Shown: positions 11,091-21,881 of the stretch, piece after piece
Layout of the letters: each line of letters starts with the position of its first letter
Numbering within the stretch: the first letter of the stretch is position 1
Origin: Desarmillaria ectypa
Lineage: Eukaryota; Basidiomycota; Agaricomycetes; Agaricales; Physalacriaceae
DNA: 64,000 bases
Direction of reading: 5' to 3'
Assembly (NCBI GenBank): GCA_030407005.1
Contig: JAUDYN010000010.1
Span: 1,302,001 to 1,366,000, forward strand
Notes under the pieces: model-generated
What the model was told of the DNA's origin: nothing
Seen by the model: the letters and a program-made list of their open reading frames with translations, nothing else
Databases searched by the model: none
Position numbers and translations under genes: made by a program

Positions 11091-13070
11091 TCAAAACCGC
11101 AACGGCATGCGTCTACGCGACAGCCCTTCCGGCAGTCTCGGGACAGGGGGAATCTCAGACTCAGGCAACTCCCTCCCATTCTGATCAAACATGGCCTCAA
11201 TTCTCTTGACGAACCTCTGCCTCGCCACCTCGCTCTTCTCCAGATCCATGACACTGGCTCGGCTGTCCCCACTCCATGTGCTGAGTCTCCCTGTCGATGC
11301 TGCTCCACGGTCCAATCGGTACATCGTTGTCCGTCCCACATTCTTGTCCTCCTCTGGATATCGGAAGTAGTCATCGGAATCATAATCCTCGGTCTGATTA
11401 TTCCTGTACATTACTTCCGGGGACTGATTACGGTCGAGAGTAACGCGTATGTCTTCCCCAGAGCTCGAATGGTCCGACGTCCGCTTAAACCGAGCAATTA
11501 CATCATGCATGGGATCTGTCTCGTCGTCGATAGGCTGTTCCTCGCCCCATCCATCAGGTAGCGCGTACAGATCTCTGTACCGCCGCACCTTGGCACGTGC
11601 CTCAAGACCTGGTTGGTTGATGGGGCGCGAAGGGAACGGTGCCTCTTTCCCTCTCTTCGGGACGGACAAAGGTGCAACAACAAACTGGCTGTTCTGATGT
11701 TGCTGCACGGCGAAATAACCCTGGTCCTGGTCCCTAGGGACTCTCGGTAAGGGAACCGTTGGGGGAGGACTAGGCGGGGGAAGTTCGTGATGAGATAGTA
11801 GGTGCATCGGCGGGGGCTGTAGTGGTAACGGGAGGGGGGGTCGTGATCGGGGAGATGGAACGATGTAATCCACGGGTGGTAGCACCTCTCCGGAAGCTCC
11901 GGAGCGACTACTTGGTGGCCTGGATTCTTCATTGACAGTCAGGTGGCCTGAATCTGAAACTGAGTATTTAGGCGTTGGCATTGGTCCAGCTCCCGGTACA
12001 GGAGAATTTACGCGTCGTGACAGAAAATAAGGACGTGGTTTGCTCGGGGAAGGAGCGGGTAGAGGTTCAACGGCGAGGACAGGCGTCGGGATGGTAACGT
12101 ATGGCGACCGGCCCCCCGCAGATACTAGAGAAGTATCTTGCGCCTTGGATGCCCCTCGTCCAGCGTTTTCGAGATAAAAAGGCTCAGGAATAGGCTTGCC
12201 ACTAGACTGATGTCTTTGAATGAGGGTAGGTGATGGTGGAGATGGAGAACGGGTAAGTGGGTACGAAATAGGAGGATATTTATTCTGAGACGCGGAAGAA
12301 GCGGAGGAAGACGCGGTCAGCTTGGAAAAGATGGAGTGGCTGGTACTCGAGCTTCCGTGGTGGTCACTGTTATCGTTGCTCGCGAAATTAACGCCGACCC
12401 GTCTGGTGGATTTATGAGAGGTCGTGTTATGGGAAATGCTCGGGGCCACCCCGCGGTCAGCAATATACTCCGGAGCGTCGATAGAGTCCCTGTCAAATTC
12501 TTTGTACCCGTTGAACGCGGCGATGGAAGGTGATGGCGTCGAAGAAATTGTAGAGGTATCATTGAAGGCATATGGTAGTGCGGGTGGTGGCAATGGTGGG
12601 TCCATGTTTGCACCAGCATTAAGATCCCCAAGCGTCGTGGCAAAGCGAGCAGCAATTGGAAGACGAAAAACAGGTAGCGGCTCAGGAAGAGGCGGCGGCG
12701 ACGACTCGTGGAGATTGGTCTTGGACCTCGTGCCCAATCGAAAAATCCTGGACTTGGATTTTTTTGGCGCTGTCGGTGCAGCAGACGCATACCCATCATC
12801 GGTTTCGTACCCCATGCCAAAGGATTTCTTCTTCAGTAACCTTGTGCGAGACCGTCGCCCGTTGGAAGGGGGAATGGAGTCGGTCTCGTAATAACTGGCG
12901 TAGCCTTGGTCGACACTGTCAACGGCTGCCTTCTTTCGCCTCCGTTCATCGTCCTTCGACATGGAAAAGAAAGACTGGAAAAGAGTGTAGAGGTAACAGT
13001 GAGAACTACCAAAGCCAGCCCGGGCAGTGAAGAAACGAAATTTAACCTTGTAAAGTGAGATACCTTCCAT
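11091..13070 (-). CDS. Disordered Ser/Pro-rich hypothetical protein
   Basis: A long open frame encodes 623 residues from the ATG at 12962, or 635 if a short first exon (13070-13047, MEGISLYK) is spliced over a 72-bp GT-AG intron (13046-12975) that closes in phase. I favour the spliced form weakly. The protein is rich in Ser, Pro and Arg, with polyproline stretches (SSPPPLPEPLP, LPPPSPPPTVPLP) and no membrane segment or catalytic motif. The N-terminal part is basic (RRSRTRLLKKKSFGMGYETDD). The C-terminal 130 residues are more complex and end in QRFVKRIEAMFDQNGRELPESEIPPVPRLP, which looks like a conserved short helix plus proline tail. I do not recognise the family. SH3-ligand or scaffold roles are possible but are only inference. 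Confidence 0.7.
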   Translation of the reverse strand: MEGISLYKVKFRFFTARAGFGSSHCYLYTLFQSFFSMSKDDERRRKKAAVDSVDQGYASYYETDSIPPSNGRRSRTRLLKKKSFGMGYETDDGYASAAPTAPKKSKSRIFRLGTRSKTNLHESSPPPLPEPLPVFRLPIAARFATTLGDLNAGANMDPPLPPPALPYAFNDTSTISSTPSPSIAAFNGYKEFDRDSIDAPEYIADRGVAPSISHNTTSHKSTRRVGVNFASNDNSDHHGSSSTSHSIFSKLTASSSASSASQNKYPPISYPLTRSPSPPSPTLIQRHQSSGKPIPEPFYLENAGRGASKAQDTSLVSAGGRSPYVTIPTPVLAVEPLPAPSPSKPRPYFLSRRVNSPVPGAGPMPTPKYSVSDSGHLTVNEESRPPSSRSGASGEVLPPVDYIVPSPRSRPPLPLPLQPPPMHLLSHHELPPPSPPPTVPLPRVPRDQDQGYFAVQQHQNSQFVVAPLSVPKRGKEAPFPSRPINQPGLEARAKVRRYRDLYALPDGWGEEQPIDDETDPMHDVIARFKRTSDHSSSGEDIRVTLDRNQSPEVMYRNNQTEDYDSDDYFRYPEEDKNVGRTTMYRLDRGAASTGRLSTWSGDSRASVMDLEKSEVARQRFVKRIEAMFDQNGRELPESEIPPVPRLPEGLSRRRMPLRF

Positions 13071-15511
13071 ATTGACCAACTGACGTCACAATCGTGACAG
13101 GTTCCAAACTGGGAAGCCATCGAAGGGTCGTAGCACCATGACAACGTACAACATGTGTCTCCGCCTGTTCTTGCCGTTGAAAAATATGTAAAAGTGTAGA
13201 CAGCAAACTCCTCTCGTCCTCAGCTACTCCCTGAAAAAGAGCCGTTGTATGGGGTATGTCCGGCCAATATCCGAAGGTATCAATTTCGAACGTTCTGGTG
13301 GAAGAATGCACGCTGCCAGTCGACACGGTTCTCTTCTTTCCCTTATCTTCTCGTAAATTTCATATGGCTTCAAGCGCCTGTACGTTGTTTGTTTAACTCT
13401 GGTATTTCGTTGCTTTCTTGAACAGCCCTTTTCAATGTAAGTACTCGTCTTCAGGACTACTTACTTTCAGATACGGCTAATAACTGTACCTGGATTACGG
13501 CAGAAGCATGGAATGAAATCACTTTTTCATTGGTACTTCCCATAGCAAACGCTTCGCGTGGTAAGATTTCGCTTGTTACTGCGTAGCTATAGTGCCCACT
13601 TTTCCAATTCAATACAGATGAAATTTCTGGTTCTTCGTTGGGGATCACGAGGTAACCTCATGTCGGCCCCGACGAACTCGATAGACGTCCGGTCACATAT
13701 GTATATGGCGGTCGGGGAATTCGCTGTTCTATGCTCCAGTACGTAGGCTCCAGCTCGAACGCAAAGTCATTTCGCAATTTCAAGCTGGGCCAGACTCGGC
13801 CTGTCACACCAAAGAAGCCCTTCGGGTGCAAAATATTTGTAAATGGTACTGACCGGTTGATTGTCGCAGACATATGTCACAACTGCGGTCTTTCCTAGTC
13901 CCTCGAGGGGAGGAAGGGGGAATTCGGTACTGTGACAAGTAACATAGCCTGATTCACACATTGGGTCTAAAACCCCTTTGCTCGTTCCTGCCAACACGAA
14001 AGGAAACGGACAGTGATGGCGGAGGCGTGATCGTTGTGCCTAGGCACCCTCAAGGGATTCTGCTTAAGTCCTGCTAAACCCATCATCGATATCGTTACAG
14101 GGCCACTGATACTACCACCGCAGAGTTCCACATATACCTTAACGCCAAATGCTCGTGGCTACGAACAGATGATCAAAACGTTCCCCTAACTAGGCATGTC
14201 TGTCTTTAGACTGAAAACATGCAATCATCCGAGTTTGAGCGGAAGGAGGGGCTTACAACTGATCCGATATTCTGTTCTAGAAACGCTTTCATCCAGTTAA
14301 CGTCTACTGTGAGTTGTAACAGTCTATTCGTTAGAATTGTTCATCAACTGATAATTCCATGTATGGTAGCATTCAGATATTGTGGCATCGATTGGTGGCA
14401 GTAATAATTGACGAGGAAATTCAATACGAAACAATTTTCTTCGCACATAACTTCATCCGTTCTTTCCAGCATTGACTCCTGTGCTCTTCAGGTACAGTGT
14501 CCTCTGGTTCAGCCTTACTTTCCTGCCGCGCTACTCGGGCCACCACAGCGTGCTATGTTTTCCCAAGAGTCCAAAGTCCATCGTTCTACTCTCATGCATG
14601 GTATTTGTAGAAGCGTTGCTTATTAATCGCTCCATCTGGCCCGGGAAAAGGGACAGTGATAGTGGTGATGATAGGTACTTTACGCTGATTTCCTTCCGCA
14701 ACCATCGGTTAGTTAGCCGCACAATTCTAAAACCTCCATGAAACCTCTGCGACTGTTTCGACCACCTGTCTGATTACTTGTGTCCATCTTCTCGTCGGGA
14801 ACATCCATATCGCATCTCTTGACTCCAAGTCCACATCACTCGAGGTCCAGCTCAACATCACATGGGATTTTTTTGCTCCATCATGCAGGAAATCCAAAGT
14901 TGTATTCAGTTGAATACTAATAGTTCGGTAGTTCGAGATCAAGGTTCAAGGTCGCCGTGGTTCTCGGTAAGTTCTCAGATACCTCCTAGAACCACACGAG
15001 ACTCGAAACCCGGCTACCTAGGCCCATGTTGGATCACTTGGAAACGATTACTTCGAGATGGTGTAGAGCACCAGTCTGACTTTAGAGCAGACTGCTCTTT
15101 GCATGTACCCACGGCCGCAAGCTTCAGACTCGTGAACTACATTACCGGTCTGTAGATTTACACCACTTACTTTTGCGATTGTCGAACTCAGGGAACAGCC
15201 CAGGGTTACAAAGATTGGCATCACATGCTTTATGTTTTTCTTGATGCCGCAAGGCCAAGATCGTCTAACCTAGCGTTTGGAGGTCGAACCCAGGCCTATG
15301 CGCAGATACAATCCGCACGATGGGTACGGATGCTACCTTGGTCTACTCTAGTCGAAAGTATATAGCGGCTTATTGTGATGGACACTGCCACGGTTCTTGT
15401 GCATATCGTTCCGAGCGATTTTCCTCAGATCCGAGCTTTGCGGTGCGAGTAATCTTCCCACTTCATTGAGTTCATGGTGATTCTGAGATTTCTGCAGCAG
15501 CAATCACCCCG
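13071..15511. other. Intergenic region upstream of the F-box gene
   Basis: No gene supported in 2.4 kb. A GTG-initiated frame at 13042-13326 (minus) cannot be spliced in phase into the gene below it. A minus frame at 13767-13997 reads smoothly (AVVTYVCDNQPVSTIYKY) but has no start, partner exon or known domain. The 14.9-15.4 kb part has no open structure. Confidence 0.4.
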
Positions 15512-17050
15512 ATGGAAGTCCTCGGTGTATCCCTTCGATGCCTTACAGACACCAACGATCTTTCCTCCGATTCCCAGGCAGCCTATGTCAAAGGCTTTTT
15601 TGACCAGATACCCAGTCTATTGAAAGAGCAACCTGGTTTGGTTGACTCAGAAAAGGACGAACTCTTACATACTATTGGTCTTCATAAGATTATCCTCTCC
15701 CCTGTCCGTTATCTTCCAGCCGAGTTACTCATAGAAATATTCCTTTACGCACTCGATGAGCATTTCGATATTCTACAAGTTACGGATGGCCCCTACGTGC
15801 TGTCGCACGTCTGCCGTAGCTGGCGAGCAGTGGCCCTGGCCTGCCCAGAACTCTGGACAAATTTCGTGCTCCCATGGATGAATCTCCACCCTCGCATCAC
15901 CGGTCCGGTATACCTGCTTGACACGGTGTTAATCCGGTCAGCCCAGCGCCCGCTTTCCATCATCTATACCCCGGAGAAGGCTAACACGGCAACCAAATTC
16001 TTTTACCAATACCTGCTCCGGGAATGTCATCGCTGGAAGAGTGCCCGGTTCAACATCCCTTCCGACGTGTACTCATCTTTTATCAAAGCAAAGAACCGTT
16101 TATACCAATTGGAATGTATCGATCTCATTTTGGATATCGACAGGGCAGAGGCGGAGAATCCTACGTTTTTTGATGCATTCGCGAGTGCAACCCGCCTCCG
16201 AGATGTCACCATCTCCGGAACACACATTCAGGAGACTACCAAGCTTACTCAAACCCGCCTCCCCTGGTCCCAGTTGAGACGTTTTTGCACGGAACATATA
16301 TGCAGCATTGACCATCTCATCCAACTCATGACTAACGCCCCCAACCTTGAGGTCTTAGAAGTCCTCTGCGTCGAGTGGCACTACCCTCGGTATGCAGAGA
16401 GTCTCGCTATCCATGATTCGCTTCGCTCGTTGCGTCTATGGGATCCAAGGTTGCTTGACTACTTGGTTCTCCCGGCTTTAAAGTGTTTGGATCTGGACCT
16501 GGATAATGGGGATTTATATGCTTCCGCATTGGAAGGGTTCATTCAGCGTTCGGGATGCGCACTTAAACAATTGAGAATTGCCGGAGGAAACCCCAAAGAA
16601 CGCGTCAAAACTCTCCTTGCCGCGAATACCATCACGGAACTGACTATCGACGAATCATTCAGTGGACGAGAGTATGTTGAGACTCTGTTCAGAGTGCTTA
16701 CATATAAAGCTAAGGATAACGCGCTGCTTCCGCACTTGGAACGTTTCACTTGGATTGCCGATATTTCATCGTTCCTTTTTGATGGACATTGTTTGGTGGA
16801 GATGATAGAATCACGGCGGGTAACTGAGAGAGTTGGATCGCGATTGCGGTTTGTGAAAGTGACATGTCGGACGTGGAGATCAAAGTTTACTGACGCGGTG
16901 TTGGACCGGTTGAAGAAGATGAAGGAGGAAGGGTTAGACGTGCACGTCACGCTGGACGGTAAGCAAAAGGGGTTGTCGTCTGCAGACAGTCTGCTGACGT
17001 GGGCCTTAGATGCTACTGTTGACAAGACATGGCTTCCGATAAGCGCCTAG
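15512..17050 (+). CDS. F-box protein, agaricomycete type
   Basis: An intronless frame of 512 residues. An F-box-like segment lies at about residues 65-120: PVRYLPAELLIEIFLYAL, then LSHVCRSWRAVALACPELW, which is the hallmark of the large agaricomycete F-box families. The N-terminal 60 residues are helical (VDSEKDELLHTIGLHK), a common lead-in in these proteins. The remainder contains irregular leucine-rich repeats (LEVLEVLCVEW, LRSLRLWDPRLLDYLVLPALKCLDL, LKQLRIAGG). Such proteins are expected to bind Skp1 through the F-box and to recruit substrates to SCF ubiquitin ligases. The substrate is unknown. The frame is uninterrupted and of normal length, so the gene appears functional. Confidence 0.85.
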   Translation: MEVLGVSLRCLTDTNDLSSDSQAAYVKGFFDQIPSLLKEQPGLVDSEKDELLHTIGLHKIILSPVRYLPAELLIEIFLYALDEHFDILQVTDGPYVLSHVCRSWRAVALACPELWTNFVLPWMNLHPRITGPVYLLDTVLIRSAQRPLSIIYTPEKANTATKFFYQYLLRECHRWKSARFNIPSDVYSSFIKAKNRLYQLECIDLILDIDRAEAENPTFFDAFASATRLRDVTISGTHIQETTKLTQTRLPWSQLRRFCTEHICSIDHLIQLMTNAPNLEVLEVLCVEWHYPRYAESLAIHDSLRSLRLWDPRLLDYLVLPALKCLDLDLDNGDLYASALEGFIQRSGCALKQLRIAGGNPKERVKTLLAANTITELTIDESFSGREYVETLFRVLTYKAKDNALLPHLERFTWIADISSFLFDGHCLVEMIESRRVTERVGSRLRFVKVTCRTWRSKFTDAVLDRLKKMKEEGLDVHVTLDGKQKGLSSADSLLTWALDATVDKTWLPISA

Positions 17051-18059
17051 TGGTCCAAATTCGCGTGGCTACTTTCGCGGTGCAAGGACTTAGCACAGTG
17101 ACAGTCTTAAGCACCTATACGAACATTGAGCTAGGACTTACAAATATTTTAAATTGCACAGAACCTACCTATGTGTATACTTCGGCAAAACTCGTTACAG
17201 ATGATGCCTGTTGATCTTTGTTGAACCGTTTTCTAATTTCAATGGCAATCATGTACGGTGCCGAAGGACGCCTATATACGAATCATTCTCAACGAAGTCC
17301 GTATTGCAAACTGCGATTTTCTAGAATTTGTCCAATGAGAGAGTCGACCAGCCGTATTTCAGTCACGGTATATCCCGTTTCTACTGTGCTTTGTCGTGTC
17401 ACTATCTTGCAAGAAGGTTACGGGAGCGCATGGGCCGTTTCCACTCATTTGTCTTTTGTTGTTTGAAAGTGAACTGGCATCGTACGAGATATAATGTCAG
17501 GAAATCGACCTGGCATGATTACGCGAGTCACGTAGCATATAGCAAGGATATGTGAAGCGGTGTCTTGAGGCGAATCATCGACAGGCGTGGTGAAAAACTC
17601 GTCGTTCATGTTAACGCCGCAGCTACCCCCAGGCAAACAATAACAATCGAGCGCGGTCATACGTGGTATTTGCTCCTGCCGGGTGAAAGTCGTCAATATG
17701 ACCTTTGCCTGCTACTTGAAATTGTCTGACTCGGTTAGAGTATAAAATATCAGTAACGACACTTGCTAGACATTTGTATTGTACGCCAGATTGACTAGCC
17801 TCGAGCCTTCGATGGTGTGGCATAAATAAGTCTTCCTTGGACATAAAAAGCATAACGTTAAAAACGCTTCCGAGTCGGGTTGTGTAAGGGTAAACCAAGT
17901 CATGGCAACGTTAGATCGACCAAGCGGATATCAGTCACGACCGGTACTGTTGTTATAGGGACCTGGAACATTCGGTCCCGCAGAGTGTGGTCCCACTTTC
18001 GAAGCGCGGAATGCGGGAAGCCCGAACAAAACCTAGTGCAGCCCAGGTTCGCCAAGTTG
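17051..18059. other. Intergenic region
   Basis: No gene supported. Short frames on both strands lack domains and splice partners. The right edge abuts the second copy of the TATA-bearing repeat. Confidence 0.4.
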
Positions 18060-18290
18060 GACGACGCGACTAAGGGTATGCTTGTCGGATGATCGATAAA
18101 AGCAGGAGATGGTGGGAGAAGGAGCGTTGAGGGAACGAAATGAAGAAGGGCGTCTTTTTATACTCGTCGGGAGCTCGGGGGATCTGCGCATGACGATCGA
18201 AACGCGTCATAGATTCGCCAACAAGTCGATGACCTGATGCATTGAGCACGTTAGTGGGCTTCTGTATGGAACGATCGAGGGCTTCTAGAG
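18060..18290 (-). repeat. TATA-bearing dispersed repeat, copy 2 (inverted)
   Basis: Reverse complement of 1-257 at about 90% identity. Read on the minus strand it contains a TATA-like box (gagtataaaaag) and the same terminal cttagtcgcgtcg. Beyond 18290, where copy 1 lies outside the window, the minus strand continues to a possible terminus tgttagacatgg near 18374. That is an LTR-like start, so the full element may be about 315 bp. No target-site duplication could be recognised. The two copies face each other across 18 kb. Confidence 0.6.
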
Positions 18291-18448
18291 AACCACGCTA
18301 TATAGCAATGCTATTATACCTGATTGTATTTCTGTTGAAAATGTAAAGTTGTGTTCCCCGGCCATGTCTAACAACTACGCGTCCAAAACAGATAGTCACG
18401 TGGGGTCACTTTTTAATGTCCATGTCAGTCCTTTGTAATCCCGCCTTG
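18291..18448. other. Flank of repeat copy 2
   Basis: AT-rich stretch, possibly the rest of the repeat unit (to about 18374), then the 3' flank of the next gene. Confidence 0.3.
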
Positions 18449-19650
18449 TCAAAAATATGAGCCCACTCCCGATTTTCTTCCTAACGAAGAGGAGCGCGAT
18501 AAAGGAAAGGGAGCATCCCTGCCTCTTCGAATACTCACGGGGGTCGCTCGGAGTGAGCTAGGTGAGCGTGTGGATTCTCGAGGGCGATCCCGAAGACTTG
18601 ATACGCGTTCCCGGGGAAGATATTGTGTAAACGGCTTCCTGCTTGGGTCCTTCGTCGTCACATCGCATCGAACAGGCACGGCCTGCAGAGATGTCTGCCA
18701 TCCATGCAATAATTTTGAGCTCGATGACTTAGGCTGTGATGGAAGCGGCAGATGCGGAACCGACGAGCCCGGATATGAGGATGTAGATGTTGACAACGGT
18801 AGACTTGGGGCGGATGATAGCCCGGGGACGCTGTATATTGGTCGTCGATAGAACGATGGTGATGGTGGTATTGTGTCTAGGAAATCCCAAGTCTTTTCTT
18901 CCGCTGGCCGCTTTGGGATGGGTGGTCGTTCTGAATTGGACCTGTTATGACCCATTCTCTGCGTCCAGAAAGGTTTAGCCTTGTGAAGTGACCCAAATTC
19001 TGGAAGGCTGGGACTGGGTCGATGCCCAGTCCGCAGTATCGACTTCCACCTGCTCTGGTTGAACCCTACTGTTGACACCTTTTCTCCCGTTGAAGCCCTT
19101 TCCGTCACCTCTCCTTCTGACTTGCCTGCCTGCTTGGTACGTTCTGTAGGCTGCCGAGAGAGCCGTAGCCAGATTTTTGACCAACGACGATTATTTTTTC
19201 GCCCTGAAGAAGGACTCGGGGACCTACTCTTCAAGAGCTTCTTTCGCTGTGGTTTCAGCAACAGTGTCGGTGGAGAGTTGTGTGCCTCTGTCCTGGCATT
19301 GACGTGCGACTGGGTAACTCTGCCCAAACGTCGGTGATTGATTTTCAGTTCAGTGTCGTCAAGTCTATCACCGACCGAGTCGGCATTCGATGACCCCGAG
19401 AATAGATATTGACCCTGATCAGTCGCCTGTGTCAAAGTCCATCCCGACGAACCACTTTCCAACACCTAGACGAGACTTACTGTCAGGTCATATTTCCTGA
19501 AAGTGGCGCTTAGCGTACCTCAGAACGTTGGGCATATTCGTCGATGAAATCCCACTCATCACATCCCTTCAGTTCCAGCATGAGGTGATCGGTATCTGGT
19601 CTTGCAATTCCTCTTGAGGTCGCCGTCGACGAAGATGTCGAACTGGCCAT
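18449..19650 (-). CDS. Basic disordered Ser/Arg/Pro-rich hypothetical protein
   Basis: Two exons (19650-19519 and 19465-18449) with a 53-bp GT-AG intron in phase 0 give 382 residues. The first exon is acidic and structured (HLMLELKGCDEWDFIDEYAQRSE). The second is strongly basic and Ser-rich, with KKLLKSRSPSPSSGRKNNRRW and a tail (SIRRGRDAPFPLSRSSSLGRKSGVGSYF). No domain, signal peptide or membrane segment was recognised. The many SP and RxxS sites suggest phosphorylation (inference). It lies tandem to another disordered gene at 20002-21423 on the same strand, only 350 bp downstream of that gene's stop. Confidence 0.65.
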
Positions 19651-20001
19651 TTAACGACCTTGCAATGAAATGATCGGATTTTCCACGACATATAACGGTA
19701 CAGGTATTGGTCTTATATTTTGCCGCGCGACCGTAGTTCCCCTGACGACATCACTAATGAACCTTTCCACGTCAAGTTCGTTGTATAGTTGTCAAATAGA
19801 CAGGAAGCTATAATGACTTATCAGCGCAACATCTTGATGCCTGTGACTGGTGCCATCGGTAATCATTGCGGCGTGAGTAGACACCGTTAATGGCTACATT
19901 ATGATACGTGAGTAGACAATCCCTTTTCATTTAGTACCATCTCAACATGATATAGAATTCATATGTATAGAAGTCGATAGTCAATTCGTCGAACTACCTG
20001 C
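19651..20001. other. Short intergenic region
   Basis: Promoter of the 18449-19650 gene and 3' flank of the next gene. No other feature seen. Confidence 0.4.
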
Positions 20002-21423
20002 CTACCACCTCGTGTCCTGCTGGCGTAGCCCGTATTTCCGACGACTTATGTTCGCTTCGCCTAAAACGACGCTCTCGCCTATAGCAACATCCTCGTCCTG
20101 CCTGTAGAGATTTCTCAACCTCCCAAGTTTCTGGTCACTACCTGATCCGGTAATAAAGGGAAGCGGGATAGGGGAAATTGGGTTTGTTGGGGAAGGGGCC
20201 TGGCGGCATCCCTGGTGGATGGCTGAAACTGATCTCTGCACGGTGGCGGTCGCGCCTGTCCCGGGCACCGCCAAGTATGAACCATTAAAAGAAACAGGCC
20301 GCGTTACTGGCACCGTCGACGAGGCAGAGGGGGCGGCTGAGAAAGGATCTTCATCGGAATGACGACCTCTCTGGATTTGTGGGGAAAATGACATCGGACG
20401 TCTTCCTGCGGCGTATTCACGAAGCAGTGCATCCGGTGTAGGAGGGTCCTCGGCGCTCGAAGCGGATAACGGAAGGCAGGACGTATCACCGTCGCTATTA
20501 TCACCATCAGAAACCTCCACGGTAGGAGAGAACCGAGGAGATCTAAATGGATTTGACTGTGGCTGTTTGGGATCAGGACGTAGCGACTTTGGTCTACGCA
20601 GTGGTTTGGGTTCCTTGGAATTGCTGGCATGTCGACGAGGACCAACAAACGAAAATGAGTGGTAAAATCCCTTCCCGCCACCATTTTCATCGATAGGCTT
20701 CGCTTCCAGATCCACAGGCTTGTGCTCTATATGATGAAGGCTATCTCCAACAGATGGGGATCCATCACCTTTTGGCTTCAACTCCGTTGGTACCGCTCTC
20801 GCTATCTCTGGAACCATTTCCCACTCCAAACCCAAATCTTCCGTTGACGACGAACTATCATCTCTATCTCTGCGTGGCCCGTCGTTCTTGTTGATTCCTA
20901 TAGCTAGCTTCCCTTTCACAGGACTCCAGCTGGGTGCCGCCACATTTGCCTCGCGCCCGGGAGTATTTGCATCATGGCGTATACCCCTATCATGCGAGCC
21001 GGGTAGCTGCTGTAGGGAAAGGGTATTGATCGTCGGTCGACGTTTGAATGGTGGTATCGTGGAGTGTATGGATGTATAGCTGCCATATAGAGCATCCTGC
21101 GAGGACGACGCTTTTTTGATGGGTGAGAACTTCGACCTTATCGCTTTGAAGAACTTCGAAGGTGGGGGTTTGGAAGGAGATACTGGCTCACTGACACTAG
21201 TGGGAACATCCTCTCTCAGACTGGGACTCGAATATACCGACTCTGTATCCGTCGAGAGTTCTTCCTCCTTAGGCTCGGGATTTTGGGTGGATGGCCCAGC
21301 GGTATCCTCAAACATCCAGTCCGATATCATGCTATTCTTCTCGAGGAGTCCGAGCTGAAGAATAGTATCGTATACTGATGTTCGGAGGGCATTTCCAGTA
21401 GATTCGCGGTGGGTGACAGACAT
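20002..21423 (-). CDS. Disordered Ser/Pro-rich hypothetical protein
   Basis: A single open frame of 473 residues starting with MSVTHRESTGNALRTSVY. A short N-terminal region is helical (YDTILQLGLLEKNSMISDWMF). It is followed by a long disordered part with acidic Ser clusters (DDSSSSTEDLGLEWEMVPE) and a basic patch (KFFKAIRSKFSPIKKASSSQ). The C-terminus (KLGRLRNLYRQDEDVAIGESV, then RRKYGLRQQDTRW) looks conserved. It contains an R-x-R-x-L-Y motif that loosely recalls RRYRDLY in the disordered protein at 11-13 kb. Family not recognised. No signs of disruption. Confidence 0.65.
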   Translation of the reverse strand: MSVTHRESTGNALRTSVYDTILQLGLLEKNSMISDWMFEDTAGPSTQNPEPKEEELSTDTESVYSSPSLREDVPTSVSEPVSPSKPPPSKFFKAIRSKFSPIKKASSSQDALYGSYTSIHSTIPPFKRRPTINTLSLQQLPGSHDRGIRHDANTPGREANVAAPSWSPVKGKLAIGINKNDGPRRDRDDSSSSTEDLGLEWEMVPEIARAVPTELKPKGDGSPSVGDSLHHIEHKPVDLEAKPIDENGGGKGFYHSFSFVGPRRHASNSKEPKPLRRPKSLRPDPKQPQSNPFRSPRFSPTVEVSDGDNSDGDTSCLPLSASSAEDPPTPDALLREYAAGRRPMSFSPQIQRGRHSDEDPFSAAPSASSTVPVTRPVSFNGSYLAVPGTGATATVQRSVSAIHQGCRQAPSPTNPISPIPLPFITGSGSDQKLGRLRNLYRQDEDVAIGESVVLGEANISRRKYGLRQQDTRW

Positions 21424-21881
21424 GGTAGCGAACAGATGGATATCGATTTACAATTGCAAGGGTTTACATGAAATACACGTTTTTCCGCGCTTGCTGAGGG
21501 TGTAGTCGGCACGCTGAATGAGCGCGAGCAATATTAAATTTTCCTGGTCGATAGGGTCCCACGCGTTACGGGGACGGTAGAGGCGATGGAAGTGCCCGAT
21601 GGAAGTGCATGAATGTCGTGATCCCTGGAAACATATGAAGATTGGTGGGAAAGTATTGCATCCGAGGAGGAACCGCTGTATGGGGTCCAAGAAGCAAAAC
21701 ATCACGTTGGCGAGTGCCTAACTCGGACGGGTGTGTGAAATCGTTTACTGCCACAGGCCTAGCCCTGGGAATACTAGGACAATGATTTGCCCTTGATTTG
21801 GACTGTGACTTGGAAGAGAAGAGTTACATAGTACAAGGTACAAATTGCGTTGCTCGTCGTGTAAACGTTCACCTCCGACCA
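21424..21881. other. Intergenic region
   Basis: Promoter of the 20002-21423 gene and 3' end of the prolidase gene. Nothing else recognised. Confidence 0.4.

Noticed and set aside
10902..11561. 219-residue plus-strand frame
   Set aside because: Mostly antisense to the end of the disordered gene at 11091-13070, with no start context or domain.
13042..13326. 94-residue minus-strand frame just upstream of the disordered protein
   Set aside because: It starts at GTG, and its available donors are in phases 1 and 2 whereas the downstream acceptor needs phase 0.
13767..13997. Minus-strand frame containing AVVTYVCDNQPVSTIYKY
   Set aside because: Looks protein-like, but no start codon, neighbouring exon or family could be attached to it.
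15240..15345. tRNA-like T-loop (ggttcgacc) on the minus strand
   Set aside because: The T-stem pairs poorly and no acceptor stem or A-box could be fitted.
18375..18448. Internal region of a full LTR retrotransposon next to repeat copy 2
   Set aside because: No reverse transcriptase, integrase or gag-like frames were seen on either side of the two repeat copies.
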